Shown here: piece by piece, positions 42,911 through 51,878 of the stretch
How positions within the stretch are numbered: the stretch's first letter is position 1
Layout: every line of letters starts with the position of its first letter
Notes under the pieces: generated by a model
Database searches by the model: none
The model's input: the letters and a program-made list of their open reading frames with translations, nothing else
Told to the model about the DNA's origin: nothing
Origin: Plantactinospora alkalitolerans
GTDB taxonomy: Bacteria > Actinomycetota > Actinomycetes > Mycobacteriales > Micromonosporaceae
Length of the DNA: 60,464 bases
Assembly: GCF_015690345.1 (NCBI RefSeq)
Contig: NZ_JADPUN010000074.1
Span: 1 to 60,464 of the forward strand
Reading direction: 5' to 3'
Program-made: the position numbers and the translations under genes

Positions 42911-42959
42911 GAAGGGGCCCCTCTTCTACAGAAAGCGATAAGAAGGGGCCCTTCCTTAC
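42906..42959 (+). repeat. 54-bp dispersed hairpin element, copy B
   Basis: Same element as copies A and C. The TTA at 42956-42958 is the (minus-strand) TAA stop of the VOC protein, and the other end begins GTTAG, shared with the repeat carrying the methyltransferase stop. Confidence 0.92.
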
Positions 42960-43336
42960 CTGCGTTCGGCGGCGCTGCGCAGGACGCAGAACTCGTTGCC
43001 CTCCGGGTCGGCGAGGACCGCCCAACCGGTGCCGTCCGGCTCGCGATGGTCGGCGACGTGGGTGGCACCCAACCCGAGGAGGCGTTCGACCTCCGCGTCC
43101 CGGGCCCGGTCGGTCGGTTGCAGGCAGATGTGCAGTCGGTTCTTTGCCGACCTGCCCTCCGGCACCCGCTGGAAGTAGACCTGCGGACCGACGCCGTCCG
43201 CTGGGAGCAGCACCGTCTCGTCGGCGCCGGGCTGGTCCTCCGGGTGGCGGGAGCGGTCGAGCGCCTCGGCCCAGAAACCGGACAACTCGTACGGGTCGGC
43301 GCAGTCGAAGCTGATGTTGTAGATCGTCGAACTCAC
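42956..43336 (-). CDS. VOC (glyoxalase/bleomycin-resistance-like) protein
   Basis: 126 residues from GTG 43336, four bases after GGAGG. VOC half-domain pairs: NISFDCADPYELSGFWAEAL at the start and THVADHREPDGTGWAVLADPEGNEFCVL at the end, the most common arrangement in actinobacterial VOC proteins of unknown substrate. Metal-ligand positions are only partly conserved (D/E in the second half), so activity is uncertain. The frame opens further upstream but that part is not family-like. Confidence 0.85.
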   Translation of the reverse strand: MSSTIYNISFDCADPYELSGFWAEALDRSRHPEDQPGADETVLLPADGVGPQVYFQRVPEGRSAKNRLHICLQPTDRARDAEVERLLGLGATHVADHREPDGTGWAVLADPEGNEFCVLRSAAERR

Positions 43337-43554
43337 GTTTCCTCCACAGTGGAGAATTTGCTGTCTTCTTCTCCCGGCCGACAACGGCCGAGCGTCGCAC
43401 GGTGAGCACACGGAACACAAACCCGTTGTGAGCGACACGCCGGAGATCCCGGTATAGCACCGGCTGGTCGCCGCTGACCGTAAGGATGAGCGGCGGTCGG
43501 GCCGACTGGTCCGCTGGACCGAGAGGAAGCACGACGACAAGCAAGGAGTGAAAG

Positions 43555-44487
43555 GTGCCCCTCCCACAGCTTCGCCGTGTCCGCTGGGCCGTACGCGCGA
43601 CCCTGACCCTCGGGGTCGCCGCCTCGGTGGTGGCCAACGTCCTGCACGCCCGGGACAACCCGATCAGCCAGGCCATTGCCGCCTGGCCACCGCTGGCACT
43701 CCTGCTCACCGTCGAGCTGATCTCCCGGGTGCCGGTGCACCGCCGCTCGCTGGCGTTCGCCAGGATGGCGGCCACCGCCACCATCGCCGGGATCGCCGCC
43801 TGGGTGTCGTACTGGCACATGGTCGGGGTCGCCGCCCGGTACGGCGAGACGGGCGCGTCGCCGTACCTGCTGCCGCTCTCGGTCGACGGGCTGATCGTGG
43901 TGGCCAGCATCTGCCTGGTCGAGCTGGGCGGCCGGATCTCCACCGAACAGGCGGAGAAGGCCCGGCGGGCGGATACCGCCGGCCCCGTGGAGGAGGACGG
44001 CCGGGCGGAGAAGGACGGACGGGTCGAGGAGCCTGCCGTCGCGACCGCCGTCGCGACGGGCGCTTCCCGAACGGGCTCCCAGTCGATTTCGAGGTCGGCC
44101 GGACCGAGCGACTCCACTCCGGAGCATTCCCCTCAGAACGACCCCGTAGCAACCGGTCCCGTACCGGCCGGTCCCGTACCGGCCAGTCCCGCAGCGGCCA
44201 GTACCGTACCGGCCGGTACCGTACCGGCCGATCGCGCCGCCCGACCCCGCCAGGTGGCAACGTCGGGTACGCCACGAAAGCGGGCCTCGTCGTCCGGCAG
44301 TACGACGGGCGCCCCCACCCCGGCCCGTCCTCGTCGGCCGATAACCGAGACGGCGGCGCTGGCCGCGGCGATCCAGGAGGCCCGCCCCGACGCCAGCGAC
44401 GCCGACGTGGCGCAGGAACTGGGTATCACCACAGCCCGGCTCCGGACGATCCGGCGTCAGGTCCGCGAACTCGACCTGGTCGCCTGA
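43555..44487 (+). CDS. DUF2637 membrane protein (Spd-like)
   Basis: 310 residues from GTG with AAGGAG upstream. Four hydrophobic helices fill residues ~10-125 (WAVRATLTLGVAASVVANVL; WPPLALLLTVELISRV; ATATIAGIAAWVSYWHMVGV; SPYLLPLSVDGLIVVASICL), the DUF2637 pattern of actinobacterial plasmid-spread (SpdB-like) proteins, also found on chromosomes. Residues ~140-240 are repetitive Pro/Val/Ala. The final 50 residues (ITETAALAAAIQEARP, then ASDADVAQELGITTARLRTI) read as a helix-turn-helix. No integrase or conjugation gene lies nearby, so a mobile origin is not shown. Confidence 0.82.
   Translation: MPLPQLRRVRWAVRATLTLGVAASVVANVLHARDNPISQAIAAWPPLALLLTVELISRVPVHRRSLAFARMAATATIAGIAAWVSYWHMVGVAARYGETGASPYLLPLSVDGLIVVASICLVELGGRISTEQAEKARRADTAGPVEEDGRAEKDGRVEEPAVATAVATGASRTGSQSISRSAGPSDSTPEHSPQNDPVATGPVPAGPVPASPAAASTVPAGTVPADRAARPRQVATSGTPRKRASSSGSTTGAPTPARPRRPITETAALAAAIQEARPDASDADVAQELGITTARLRTIRRQVRELDLVA
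44144..44230 (+). repeat. degenerate 15-bp repeat in the DUF2637 gene
   Basis: About six imperfect units of CCGGTCCCGTACCGG-like sequence encode GPVPA/STVPA-type pentapeptides in the linker. Confidence 0.75.
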
Positions 44488-44490
44488 GGT

Positions 44491-44544
44491 GTTAGGAAGG
44501 GGCCCTTCTTCTACAAAAAGCGATAAGAAGGGGCCCTTCCTTAC
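44491..44544 (+). repeat. 54-bp dispersed hairpin element, copy C
   Basis: Differs from copy B at two positions. The TTA at 44541-44543 is the minus-strand TAA stop of the histidine kinase. It separates convergent genes and can terminate both. Confidence 0.92.
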
Positions 44545-45740
44545 AGGCCGACGACCGCCGACGCGGCGACCACCGGGGTGGTGTCGGCCGCCGGCAGCGT
44601 CACGGTGACCTCCAGCCCGCCGTCGCTCTGGGCCACGGCGGTGACGGTGCCGCCGTGCGCGTCGCAGACCGCCCGGACGATCGACAGCCCGAGCCCGGAG
44701 CCCCGGGCGCCGGTACGCTCCCGACCGCCGCGGCGGAACGCCTCGAACAAGCCGGGTACGTCGCTCTGCTCCACCTCGAAACCGGTGTTGCCGACGACCA
44801 GCCAGGCCTGCTCGGCATCCGAACCGGTACGCACCCACATCCGGCCGTGCAGGTGGTTGTAGCGGACCGCGTTCTCGACCAGGTTGCCGGCCAGCCGCTC
44901 GAGCAGACCCGGGTCGCCGACCACCGGCGCCGGTTCCAGGCTCGTGTCGACCTGGAGTTTGAGCCGGGTCGCCTCGGCCCGCATCGCGGAGAGCGCGGCA
45001 CTCGCCCCGGTGGCAAGGTCGGTCGGCGCCTTGCGGGCCAGCCGCCGGCCCGCCTGGGCCTCACTGCGAGCCAGTACGAGGAGCGCGTCGACCAGGTTGT
45101 TGGCGCGTTCGGAAGCGTCCCGGACCACGGTCGCCATCCGGCGGTACTCCGCGACGTCCGCCTCGTCGTCGGCCATCGTCACGTCGATCTCGGTGCGCAT
45201 CACCGCCAGCGGCGTACGTAGTTCGTGGGAGGCGTTGGCGACGAAGCGTTTCTGCGCCTCGAAGGCGCCGCCGATCCGGTCCAGCATGGCGTCGAAGGTC
45301 CCCGCCAGCTCGGCTACCTCGTCGTCCGCGCCGGAGTAGCGGATCCGCTGGTCCAGGGTGGCCTCGCCGAGCCGCCGTGCCGTCGAGGTGACCTGGTGCA
45401 GCGGCCGGAGTGCCCGACCGGCGACCGCGTACGCCCCGGCGACACCGACCACGCTGATCGCCAGCAGCGCCACCAGGCCCTTGGCCAGCAACTCCCGCGA
45501 ATGCGCCTGGACGACCTGCTCCTGCCACTGCCTCGCGTCGATCGTCCGGCCATCGGTCAGCTCGACGATCGTGCCGGGCTGCAACTGATCGGCCGGCCGC
45601 AGCGCGTCGCCGACCAGCAACCAGGCGAGCAGCAGCAGGATCGCGCCGGCGCCGATCAGCAGTACCCCGTTGAGCAGGGTCAGCCGGAGCCGCAGGGTCG
45701 GGCGCAACCGGGGCCGACGGCCGGTCAGATAGACGGTCAT
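44541..45740 (-). CDS. sensor histidine kinase
   Basis: 399 residues, ATG after GGAGGAGG. Two membrane helices (LLNGVLLIGAGAILLLLAWL near residue 30 and LVALLAISVVGVAGAYAVAG near 100) flank a short ~45-residue outer loop. Then HAMP, the dimerisation H-box ANASHELRTPL with H172 as the phosphorylation site, and the ATPase N, G1 (GLFEAFRRG) and G2 (GSGLGLSI) boxes. Follows the response regulator by 22 bases in the usual order. The signal is unknown; the small outer loop suggests membrane or accessory-protein sensing. Confidence 0.93.
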   Translation of the reverse strand: MTVYLTGRRPRLRPTLRLRLTLLNGVLLIGAGAILLLLAWLLVGDALRPADQLQPGTIVELTDGRTIDARQWQEQVVQAHSRELLAKGLVALLAISVVGVAGAYAVAGRALRPLHQVTSTARRLGEATLDQRIRYSGADDEVAELAGTFDAMLDRIGGAFEAQKRFVANASHELRTPLAVMRTEIDVTMADDEADVAEYRRMATVVRDASERANNLVDALLVLARSEAQAGRRLARKAPTDLATGASAALSAMRAEATRLKLQVDTSLEPAPVVGDPGLLERLAGNLVENAVRYNHLHGRMWVRTGSDAEQAWLVVGNTGFEVEQSDVPGLFEAFRRGGRERTGARGSGLGLSIVRAVCDAHGGTVTAVAQSDGGLEVTVTLPAADTTPVVAASAVVGL

Positions 45741-45762
45741 GCCTCCTCCTCGCCGTACGCGG

Positions 45763-46452
45763 TCACGCGCTCACCTGGCCCGGCACGTAGGGATCGGGCA
45801 CCCGGTAGCCGGCGCCGACCACCGTCTCGATCAGTGGTGGATCGCCGAGTTTCTTGCGCAGGGTCATCACGGTCACCCGGACGGTGGTGGTGAACGGGTC
45901 GGTGTTGGCGTCCCAGACTCGTTCGAGGAGTTCCTCGCTGGAGACCACCGCACCGCGCGCCTTGATCAACTCTTCCAGCACGCCGAACTCCTTGCGGGCC
46001 AGGTCCACCACCACCCCGCCCCGGGTGGCGACCCGCTTGGCCGGGTCGACCACCAGGTCGGCCACGGTGAGCACCGGCGGGGTCACCGGGGTGGCGCGGC
46101 GGCCGAGGGCCTGCACCCGGGCCACCAGTTCGTCGAAGGCGAAGGGTTTCGGCAGGTAGTCGTCGGCACCGAGTTGCAACCCCTCCACCCGGTCGGCGAC
46201 GGTGCCGCTCGCGGTCAGCATCAGCACCCGGGTGAGCGCACCCGAGGTGACCAGGTCGGCGCAGATCTGGTCACCGTGCATGCCGGGCAGGTCCCGGTCC
46301 AGCACCACCACGTCGTACCGGGTGACGAAGGCCATCTCGTGTCCGGCGGATCCGTCGTAGGCCACGTCGACGGCCATGCCCTGCCGACGCAGACCCCGGA
46401 CGATCGCGTCGGCGAGGTTGCGCTCGTCCTCCACCACAAGTACCCGCACCAT
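45763..46452 (-). CDS. OmpR-family response regulator
   Basis: 229 residues. The receiver domain has VRVLVVEDER at the N-terminus and the phosphoacceptor D52 in DVVVLDRDLPGMHG; K in DDYLPKPFAFDEL completes the pocket. The winged-helix output domain covers residues ~125-225 (VVDLARKEFGVLEELIKARG, then TTVRVTVMTLRKKLGDPPL). First gene of the two-gene operon with the kinase. Start: ATG 46452, or the GTG three bases in; GGGAGG lies just upstream. Confidence 0.93.
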   Translation of the reverse strand: MVRVLVVEDERNLADAIVRGLRRQGMAVDVAYDGSAGHEMAFVTRYDVVVLDRDLPGMHGDQICADLVTSGALTRVLMLTASGTVADRVEGLQLGADDYLPKPFAFDELVARVQALGRRATPVTPPVLTVADLVVDPAKRVATRGGVVVDLARKEFGVLEELIKARGAVVSSEELLERVWDANTDPFTTTVRVTVMTLRKKLGDPPLIETVVGAGYRVPDPYVPGQVSA

Positions 46453-46552
46453 GACCTCCCCGGCCGCTCGTCCAGGGACAACCTATCCGTGGCCGACAAG
46501 TCACCGGCCGGGGACGCGCCTGCGCCGGTGTCGCCGACGCGTCCGGCCTCGG

Positions 46553-47920
46553 CTACCGCTGGAGCTGCCACAGTCCGATCGAGCCGTCGGTCCGTCGGCA
46601 GTGCAGCGTCTCCCCGGTGAGCCCGCAGTCCGCGGAGATCCCCGAAAGGACCGTCAGCAGCCGGGTCCGCAGGGTCCTCGTGTCGACCTCGGTCACCCAG
46701 GCCCGACGGTCGCCGCCGATCCGGATCCCGATTCTCCGGGGATCCTCGGACTCAATCTCCATCGACTGCCAGGAGCCCAGTTCGGCGAGCACCCGTCCGG
46801 TGGCGGGCTCGACCGCGTACTGCAGGTCGGGGGTATCGGATTCGGTCAGGGCGGTGGCGATGAACACGTCGCCGACCTGCCTCAGGTTGATCCAGCGGGG
46901 ATCCGACCACCGGAGCCGGCCGGTCCGGGCGTCCCAGATCCGCATCCCGTTGTCCCGCAGGTGGGTGCAGAGGTAGGCGCCGCATTCAACCGGCCCGTAC
47001 TCCTGGCTGTCGTCCCTCGGGATCGACCATCTGCGGTCCAGCCCGGTCGGCCCGTACGCGGTCGCCGACCGTTCCTCGTACACGACGAAGAGGTCGCCGA
47101 CGAGATCGACGTACCAGTAGACGTCCGGACGGTCGGCGGGCGGTGGTGGCAGCTGGGCGGTCCGGGTGACGGCGCTGGTGGCGAGGTCAAGCATCTCGAC
47201 CCGCCCCGACGACAGGACCAGCGCCATCTCCGCTACCTGGCCGAACGGCGAATACTTGTACGTGCGTCGGGCGCCGGCCGGCGTCGACAGCGACCAGCGC
47301 GGCCTTCCCGACGCCGGGTCGATCGCCTGCAGGGTCCCCGCCGGGCGGTACTGCACCGGGTCCTCCTCGAGCCCGTCCGGCGGCTTCCAGCCCTCGGGCC
47401 CGGCCCAGACGACGAGGTCACCCGCGCCGGTGACGGTGTCCACCGTCATCTCGCGGTCCCAGGAGATCGCCCCGGTCCTCGCGTCCACCGCCGTCACCCG
47501 GCTTCGTCCGCTCGGCGACTGTTCCGCGTGCGACACGAGCACCAGCATGTCGCCGAGCAGCATCGGCTGACCCACCTCGCCGGGCGGCAGGGTCGTCCGC
47601 CAGCGCGACGTGCCCTCGGGCAGCCGGTACCCGGTGAGTTCCTGGCCCGACCCGTTCGAGTCCAACCCGGCGATGACGAACAACCAGTCCCGGTCCAGCA
47701 GAACCGTCGCGCCGAGCGGCGCCGGGACGTCCACCTCCCGCCACGGCCCGGGAAACGGGTTCCCGGCGGCCATGGTGGCGAGCAGCGCGGCGAGCAGCGC
47801 CGGCAGCCCGACCCGGAGGAACCTCGACCGGCGGCGGCCGGGTCGGGACGGCGGTTCGCCGGGCCACACCCGGTCGTGCTGCGGCTCGGCACCGAGTTCA
47901 CCCAGTTCGATGGTGGGCAT
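46553..47920 (-). CDS. membrane-anchored PQQ-like beta-propeller protein
   Basis: 455 residues. One helix (VGLPALLAALLATMAAG, about residues 38-54) anchors it, with the rest outside. The outer part has repeating beta-propeller blades of the PQQ/quinoprotein type, ending in D-x-x-T/S-G-x-x-x-W/R turns: VDARTGAISWDREM, IDPASGRPRWSLS, WDARTGRLRWSDP, VEPATGRVLAELG. Such proteins are usually structural or ligand-binding; no catalytic site is seen. It is divergent from the first paralogous membrane protein, 115 bases away. AAGGGA precedes the start. Cysteines at the end (ADCGLTGETLHCRR) may form a disulphide. Confidence 0.78.
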   Translation of the reverse strand: MPTIELGELGAEPQHDRVWPGEPPSRPGRRRSRFLRVGLPALLAALLATMAAGNPFPGPWREVDVPAPLGATVLLDRDWLFVIAGLDSNGSGQELTGYRLPEGTSRWRTTLPPGEVGQPMLLGDMLVLVSHAEQSPSGRSRVTAVDARTGAISWDREMTVDTVTGAGDLVVWAGPEGWKPPDGLEEDPVQYRPAGTLQAIDPASGRPRWSLSTPAGARRTYKYSPFGQVAEMALVLSSGRVEMLDLATSAVTRTAQLPPPPADRPDVYWYVDLVGDLFVVYEERSATAYGPTGLDRRWSIPRDDSQEYGPVECGAYLCTHLRDNGMRIWDARTGRLRWSDPRWINLRQVGDVFIATALTESDTPDLQYAVEPATGRVLAELGSWQSMEIESEDPRRIGIRIGGDRRAWVTEVDTRTLRTRLLTVLSGISADCGLTGETLHCRRTDGSIGLWQLQR

Positions 47921-48021
47921 CCAGTTCCCTTCCGACGGTCCGGCGGCGTCCGCACGCCAGGCTCCGGCACACTCCGGATGGACCACCCCGGGTAGCGGCA
48001 AATCGGACGCGAAGCCACCTG

Positions 48022-48027
48022 TACGAT
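48022..48027 (+). promoter_or_regulatory. candidate -10 close to the start of the first membrane paralogue
   Basis: TACGAT, eight bases before the GTG at 48036; near-leaderless. Confidence 0.4.
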
Positions 48028-48035
48028 GGCGCCTC

Positions 48036-49847
48036 GTGGCAGTTCCGGTGGTGGACAACTCTTCGGACGCCGAGGCCGGCCAGGCCGAGACCGGTCGACC
48101 CCGCCGGTGGCGTGGACTCCGGGCGCCCGCACGGGCCGACGTACTGGTCATCGGAGCGTACGTGCTGCTCGGCGTGTTCGTCTGCGCCAACTACTGGGCC
48201 GACATCCAGCACCGGGTGTCGTCGCATCTGCCCACCGACCACAGCTGGTTCGAGTGGCTGCTGGCGCACGGCGCGTACTCGGTCCGACACCTGGAGAACC
48301 CGCTCTTCTCGGCCCGGCAGAACGCGCCGGACGGGGTCAACATGATGGCCAACACGTCGGTACTCGGCATCAGCCTGCCACTGGCCCCGATAACCCTGTT
48401 GTTCGGCCCGCAGGTGTCGTACTCGGTCTATCTCGGCGGTGCGCTCGCCGCCACGGCCGCGACCTCCTACTGGATGCTCTCCCGCCACCTGGTCGCCTCC
48501 CGGGGCGCGGCGTTCGTCGGCGGCGCGTTCCTCGGCTTCGCGCCGGGGATCATCCACCACGCCAACGGCCAGCCGAACTTCGCGTCGAACTTCCTGCTTC
48601 CGCTCATCGTGGTCCGGGTGCTCCGGCTCGGCGAGCCGGGTCGCTGGCTGCGGGGCGGAGTGGTCCTGGGCCTGCTGGTGGCGTACCAGATCTTCATCAA
48701 CGAGGAGATGCTGCTGCTCACCGCGCTGGCCTGCGCGGCGATCGTGCTGCTGTACGCCGTGTTCCGGTGGTCGCAGGTCCGGGCCCGGGCGTGGAACTTC
48801 GTCCGCGGGCTCGGCGTCGGGGCCGCACTGGCGCTGCTGCTGGCCGGCTACCCGATCTGGTACCAGTTCAACGGTCCGCAGTCCTACCGCGGACTGCAGG
48901 GCGGGGTCTTCCACAACTGGGGCGAGGACCTGCGGGCCTTCGTGACGTACTCCCGGGACACCATCGCCGGCTCGCCGGAGGTGGAGCGGACCATCGGGAT
49001 GACCGAGCAGAACACCTGGCTCGGTTGGCCGCTCGTCGGGCTCGCCGTACTGGTCGCCGTGCTGCTCTGGCGGACCTCGGTGACCGCCCGGATCGCCTCG
49101 CTGCTCGCCGTCGGATTCGCGCTCGCCTCGCTGGGGCGGCAGGTCCGGATCGACGGCCGGGTGACCGAGATCGAGGGTCCCTGGCACCTGCTGCCGGAGG
49201 ACCTTCCGCTGGTCGAGATGATGATGCCCACCCGGCTGAGCCTGGTCACCGTCGCGGCCGTCGGCATCCTGATCGCGCTGGCCTGGAACGAGGTTGCCCG
49301 GACCCGGACGGCTCCGGGCGGGCCACGGCTGCGGATCCTGGCGTACGCGGCCATCGCGCTCGCACTGCTGCCGATCTTCCCCCGCCCGTTGCCGGCCCAG
49401 CACATCGACCTGCCGCCGCACTTCATCACCTCCGGAGCCTGGCGGCCGTACGTACCGCCGGGCCGCACCCTGGTGCCGGTGCCCATTCCGAGCAACGTGC
49501 ACGGCCTTTCCACACTGAGATGGAGCGCCCTGACCGAACAGGCGTTCCCGATCCCGGCAGGCTATTTCATCGGGCCGAACGCGGAGGGCAGCGGCGTGTT
49601 CGGCGCCCCGTCCCGGCCGACCAGCATGTTGATCTACGGAACGATGGACCGGGGCGCGGCGCCGGCGGTCACCGAGGAGAACCGGCGCCAGGCGATCGAG
49701 GATCTGCGGTTCTGGAAGGCGTCGGTGGTGGTGCTCGGCGACCATCCGGCCACCCCGGCGCTGCACGTCCTGCTGGCCGGGCTGCTCGGTCCGGGCCAGC
49801 GGGTGGACGACGTCTGGCTCTGGGACGTACGCCCGCTGGTCGGCTGA
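48036..49847 (+). CDS. large polytopic membrane protein, GT-C-like, paralogue 1
   Basis: 603 residues from GTG. About 40 polar N-terminal residues, then roughly ten hydrophobic helices. Segments shared with its two neighbours include WFEWLLAH, NAPDGVNMMANTSVLG, TLLFGPQVSYS, YQIFINEEML, a final outer domain with YVPPGRTLVPVPIPS and GYFIGPN, and an ending such as AIEDLRFWKASVVVLG and DVWLWDVRPL. The multi-helix body with a C-terminal extracytoplasmic domain resembles GT-C glycosyltransferases that use lipid-linked sugars, but I see no certain catalytic D-x-D, so this is a fold-level guess. Confidence 0.75.
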   Translation: MAVPVVDNSSDAEAGQAETGRPRRWRGLRAPARADVLVIGAYVLLGVFVCANYWADIQHRVSSHLPTDHSWFEWLLAHGAYSVRHLENPLFSARQNAPDGVNMMANTSVLGISLPLAPITLLFGPQVSYSVYLGGALAATAATSYWMLSRHLVASRGAAFVGGAFLGFAPGIIHHANGQPNFASNFLLPLIVVRVLRLGEPGRWLRGGVVLGLLVAYQIFINEEMLLLTALACAAIVLLYAVFRWSQVRARAWNFVRGLGVGAALALLLAGYPIWYQFNGPQSYRGLQGGVFHNWGEDLRAFVTYSRDTIAGSPEVERTIGMTEQNTWLGWPLVGLAVLVAVLLWRTSVTARIASLLAVGFALASLGRQVRIDGRVTEIEGPWHLLPEDLPLVEMMMPTRLSLVTVAAVGILIALAWNEVARTRTAPGGPRLRILAYAAIALALLPIFPRPLPAQHIDLPPHFITSGAWRPYVPPGRTLVPVPIPSNVHGLSTLRWSALTEQAFPIPAGYFIGPNAEGSGVFGAPSRPTSMLIYGTMDRGAAPAVTEENRRQAIEDLRFWKASVVVLGDHPATPALHVLLAGLLGPGQRVDDVWLWDVRPLVG

Positions 49848-49895
49848 CACGCCGGAACCTGGGCGCGGTGGACCTCGACCTGCCCTGCCGGCGGC

Positions 49896-51878
49896 TCAGT
49901 CGCCGACCTGGGCGCGGACGTCCCACACCCAGGCGCCGGAGATGTCCCGGCCCGGGCCGAGCAGCCGGTCGAGCGTCTCCTTCACCGGTGTACCCCGGTG
50001 CAGGCCGCCCTGCACCACGATCGCCGCCCGCCAGTGCCGGAGATCCTCGATCGCCTGCCGGCGTTCGGTGTCGCCGATCACCGGCACCTCGCCGCTGCGG
50101 GCGACCCGGCCGAGCAGCACCGCCGTCGGCCGGTCCGGCGAACCCCAGCGGGCCTGCTGGTCGTCCGGGCCGGTGGGGCCGATGAAGTACCCGCCGGGCG
50201 TGGTGAACGCCAGCCCGGTCCGGGCCGACCAGTACATTCCGGCGGTCGCCTCGCTGCCCGTCGTCGGCGGCACCGGCACCAGGGTGCGCCCCGGCGGCAC
50301 GTACGACCGCCACTCGCCGCTGGCGATGAACTCCGGTACCGGCCAGACCGGCTTGGTGACCAGCGGCACCGGTGCCACCGGCAGCAGCACGGCGACGACC
50401 GCACCGGTCCAGAGCAGCCGGATCGGCACCCGTCCGCCCAGCGGAGCCGGCCGGTCGGTCCCGGGGTTCTTCCCGGGGTCGCCGGGGTCGTCTCCGGTCG
50501 GGCTGGCCGCCCCGGCGCGGTCGAAGACCCAGTGAAAGGAGATCGCCAGCAGGATCGCCAGGGCCGGGACGCAGATCAGCGGGAACCGGGCCGGTACCGC
50601 CAGGTCGATCAGGGGCAACCCCTCGACCAGCCGGTACGGGCCGGGCAGGTCGAGCGGTTGCCCGCCCAGCCGTACGGTCTCGCCCAGCGCCAGCGCGGCG
50701 AAGACCACGGCACAGAGCACCAGGGCCTTGACCAGGGGCCGCCGCCACTGCCAGATCGCGATCACCGCGCAGAGCACGATCAGCCCCAGGCCGAAGAAGG
50801 AGTTCTCCTCGGTCGCGTTCGGGGAGAGCAGGCCGGGCACCGAGTCGTAACCGGTGATCGACTGCCGGGCCACCGCGGTGAACGACTCCAGGTCCAGGGC
50901 GTACGCGGCGGGGTCGAACGGCAGTCCCCGGTAGTGCCCGGGGCCGAAGAACTGGAACCACAGCGGGTACGCCAGCAGCACCGTCGCGGTGACCGCGCCC
51001 ACGCCCAGCCGACCGAGGAACGCCGGGGCCAGCCGTCGCGCCGTCGCCGGAGCCGCCACGGCGTAGCCGACGGTGAACAGCCCGCAGGCGAGGACCAGGA
51101 AGGCCAGCACCTCCTCGCCGAGGAAGACCTGGTAGGTCACCAGCAGTCCGAGCAGCACACCCCGGCGCACCACCCGATCCGTGCGCGGGTCGAAGACCAC
51201 CCAGAGAATCGCCGGAACCAGGAACTGCGAGATCATGTGCAGGTGGCCGGTGGCCTGGGAGATCATTCCGGGCGCGAACCCGCAGAAGAGCCCGGCGACC
51301 GCCGCCCCGAACCGGGACGCGACGATCCGGCGGGACAGGAACAGGTACCAGGCGGCGGCCGTACCGGCCAGGGACAGCACCACCGCGAGCAGGTAGCTGG
51401 TCTGCGAACCGAACAGCAGGGTCACCGGGGTCAGCGGCACGCCGAGGCCCAGCACCGACGTGTTCGCCATCAGGTTGACCCCGTCGGGCGCGTTCAACGC
51501 GGTGCTGTGGAGCGGGTTCTCCAGCTGGGTCACCGCCCGGGCGGCCCGGGCGAGCATCCACTCGAAGAGCATCATGTCGTTGTCCGCGTACGTCATCCGG
51601 TCCCGGTGCAGCCAGAGCCCGGAGGTGACGTAGCCCGCCACGGCGACGTAGACGGCGATAACGGCTCCGTCGACGAGCGGCCCGCGACGTCGCCCGGCCC
51701 CGGAGCGTACGGCTCGGAACCAGCCGGTACGGGACCGTAGCGCCTGGAACCAGCCGGTGCGGGCCGGCCAGCCGTCCGGCCGGATCCGCCACCGGCCGGT
51801 CACCGGCGGCGACCCGGGCACCTCCGTCGGGACCGCGACGCCGGTGGCGGTCTCGGCGGAACGACCCGGCCCGCTCAC
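49896..51878 (-). CDS. large polytopic membrane protein, GT-C-like, paralogue 2
   Basis: 660 residues from GTG 51878, overlapping the stop of paralogue 3 by 4 bases (GTGA). The N-terminal ~70 residues are Arg/Trp/Gly-rich and cytoplasmic. Shared motifs: MLFEWMLARA, NAPDGVNLMANTSVLG, TLLFGSQTSYLL, YQVFLGEEVL, YVPPGRTLVPVPP, GYFIGPTGP, AIEDLRHWRAAIVV and AWVWDVRAQ. An extra cytoplasmic or periplasmic linker (DDPGDPGKNPGTDRPAPLG) lies before the last helix. Convergent with paralogue 1 across 48 bases. Function unknown; likely envelope glycan or lipid metabolism. Confidence 0.75.
   Translation of the reverse strand: MSGPGRSAETATGVAVPTEVPGSPPVTGRWRIRPDGWPARTGWFQALRSRTGWFRAVRSGAGRRRGPLVDGAVIAVYVAVAGYVTSGLWLHRDRMTYADNDMMLFEWMLARAARAVTQLENPLHSTALNAPDGVNLMANTSVLGLGVPLTPVTLLFGSQTSYLLAVVLSLAGTAAAWYLFLSRRIVASRFGAAVAGLFCGFAPGMISQATGHLHMISQFLVPAILWVVFDPRTDRVVRRGVLLGLLVTYQVFLGEEVLAFLVLACGLFTVGYAVAAPATARRLAPAFLGRLGVGAVTATVLLAYPLWFQFFGPGHYRGLPFDPAAYALDLESFTAVARQSITGYDSVPGLLSPNATEENSFFGLGLIVLCAVIAIWQWRRPLVKALVLCAVVFAALALGETVRLGGQPLDLPGPYRLVEGLPLIDLAVPARFPLICVPALAILLAISFHWVFDRAGAASPTGDDPGDPGKNPGTDRPAPLGGRVPIRLLWTGAVVAVLLPVAPVPLVTKPVWPVPEFIASGEWRSYVPPGRTLVPVPPTTGSEATAGMYWSARTGLAFTTPGGYFIGPTGPDDQQARWGSPDRPTAVLLGRVARSGEVPVIGDTERRQAIEDLRHWRAAIVVQGGLHRGTPVKETLDRLLGPGRDISGAWVWDVRAQVGD

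Noticed and set aside
43361-43554. Short palindromes (such as CACAA-n5-TTGTG) before the DUF2637 gene as operators.
   Set aside because: Arms of five bases are expected by chance in a gap of this size.
43555-44487. Conjugative or integrated element around the DUF2637 (Spd-like) gene.
   Set aside because: No integrase, replication, FtsK-type transfer gene, tRNA target or attachment-site repeat is present, and flanking genes look chromosomal.
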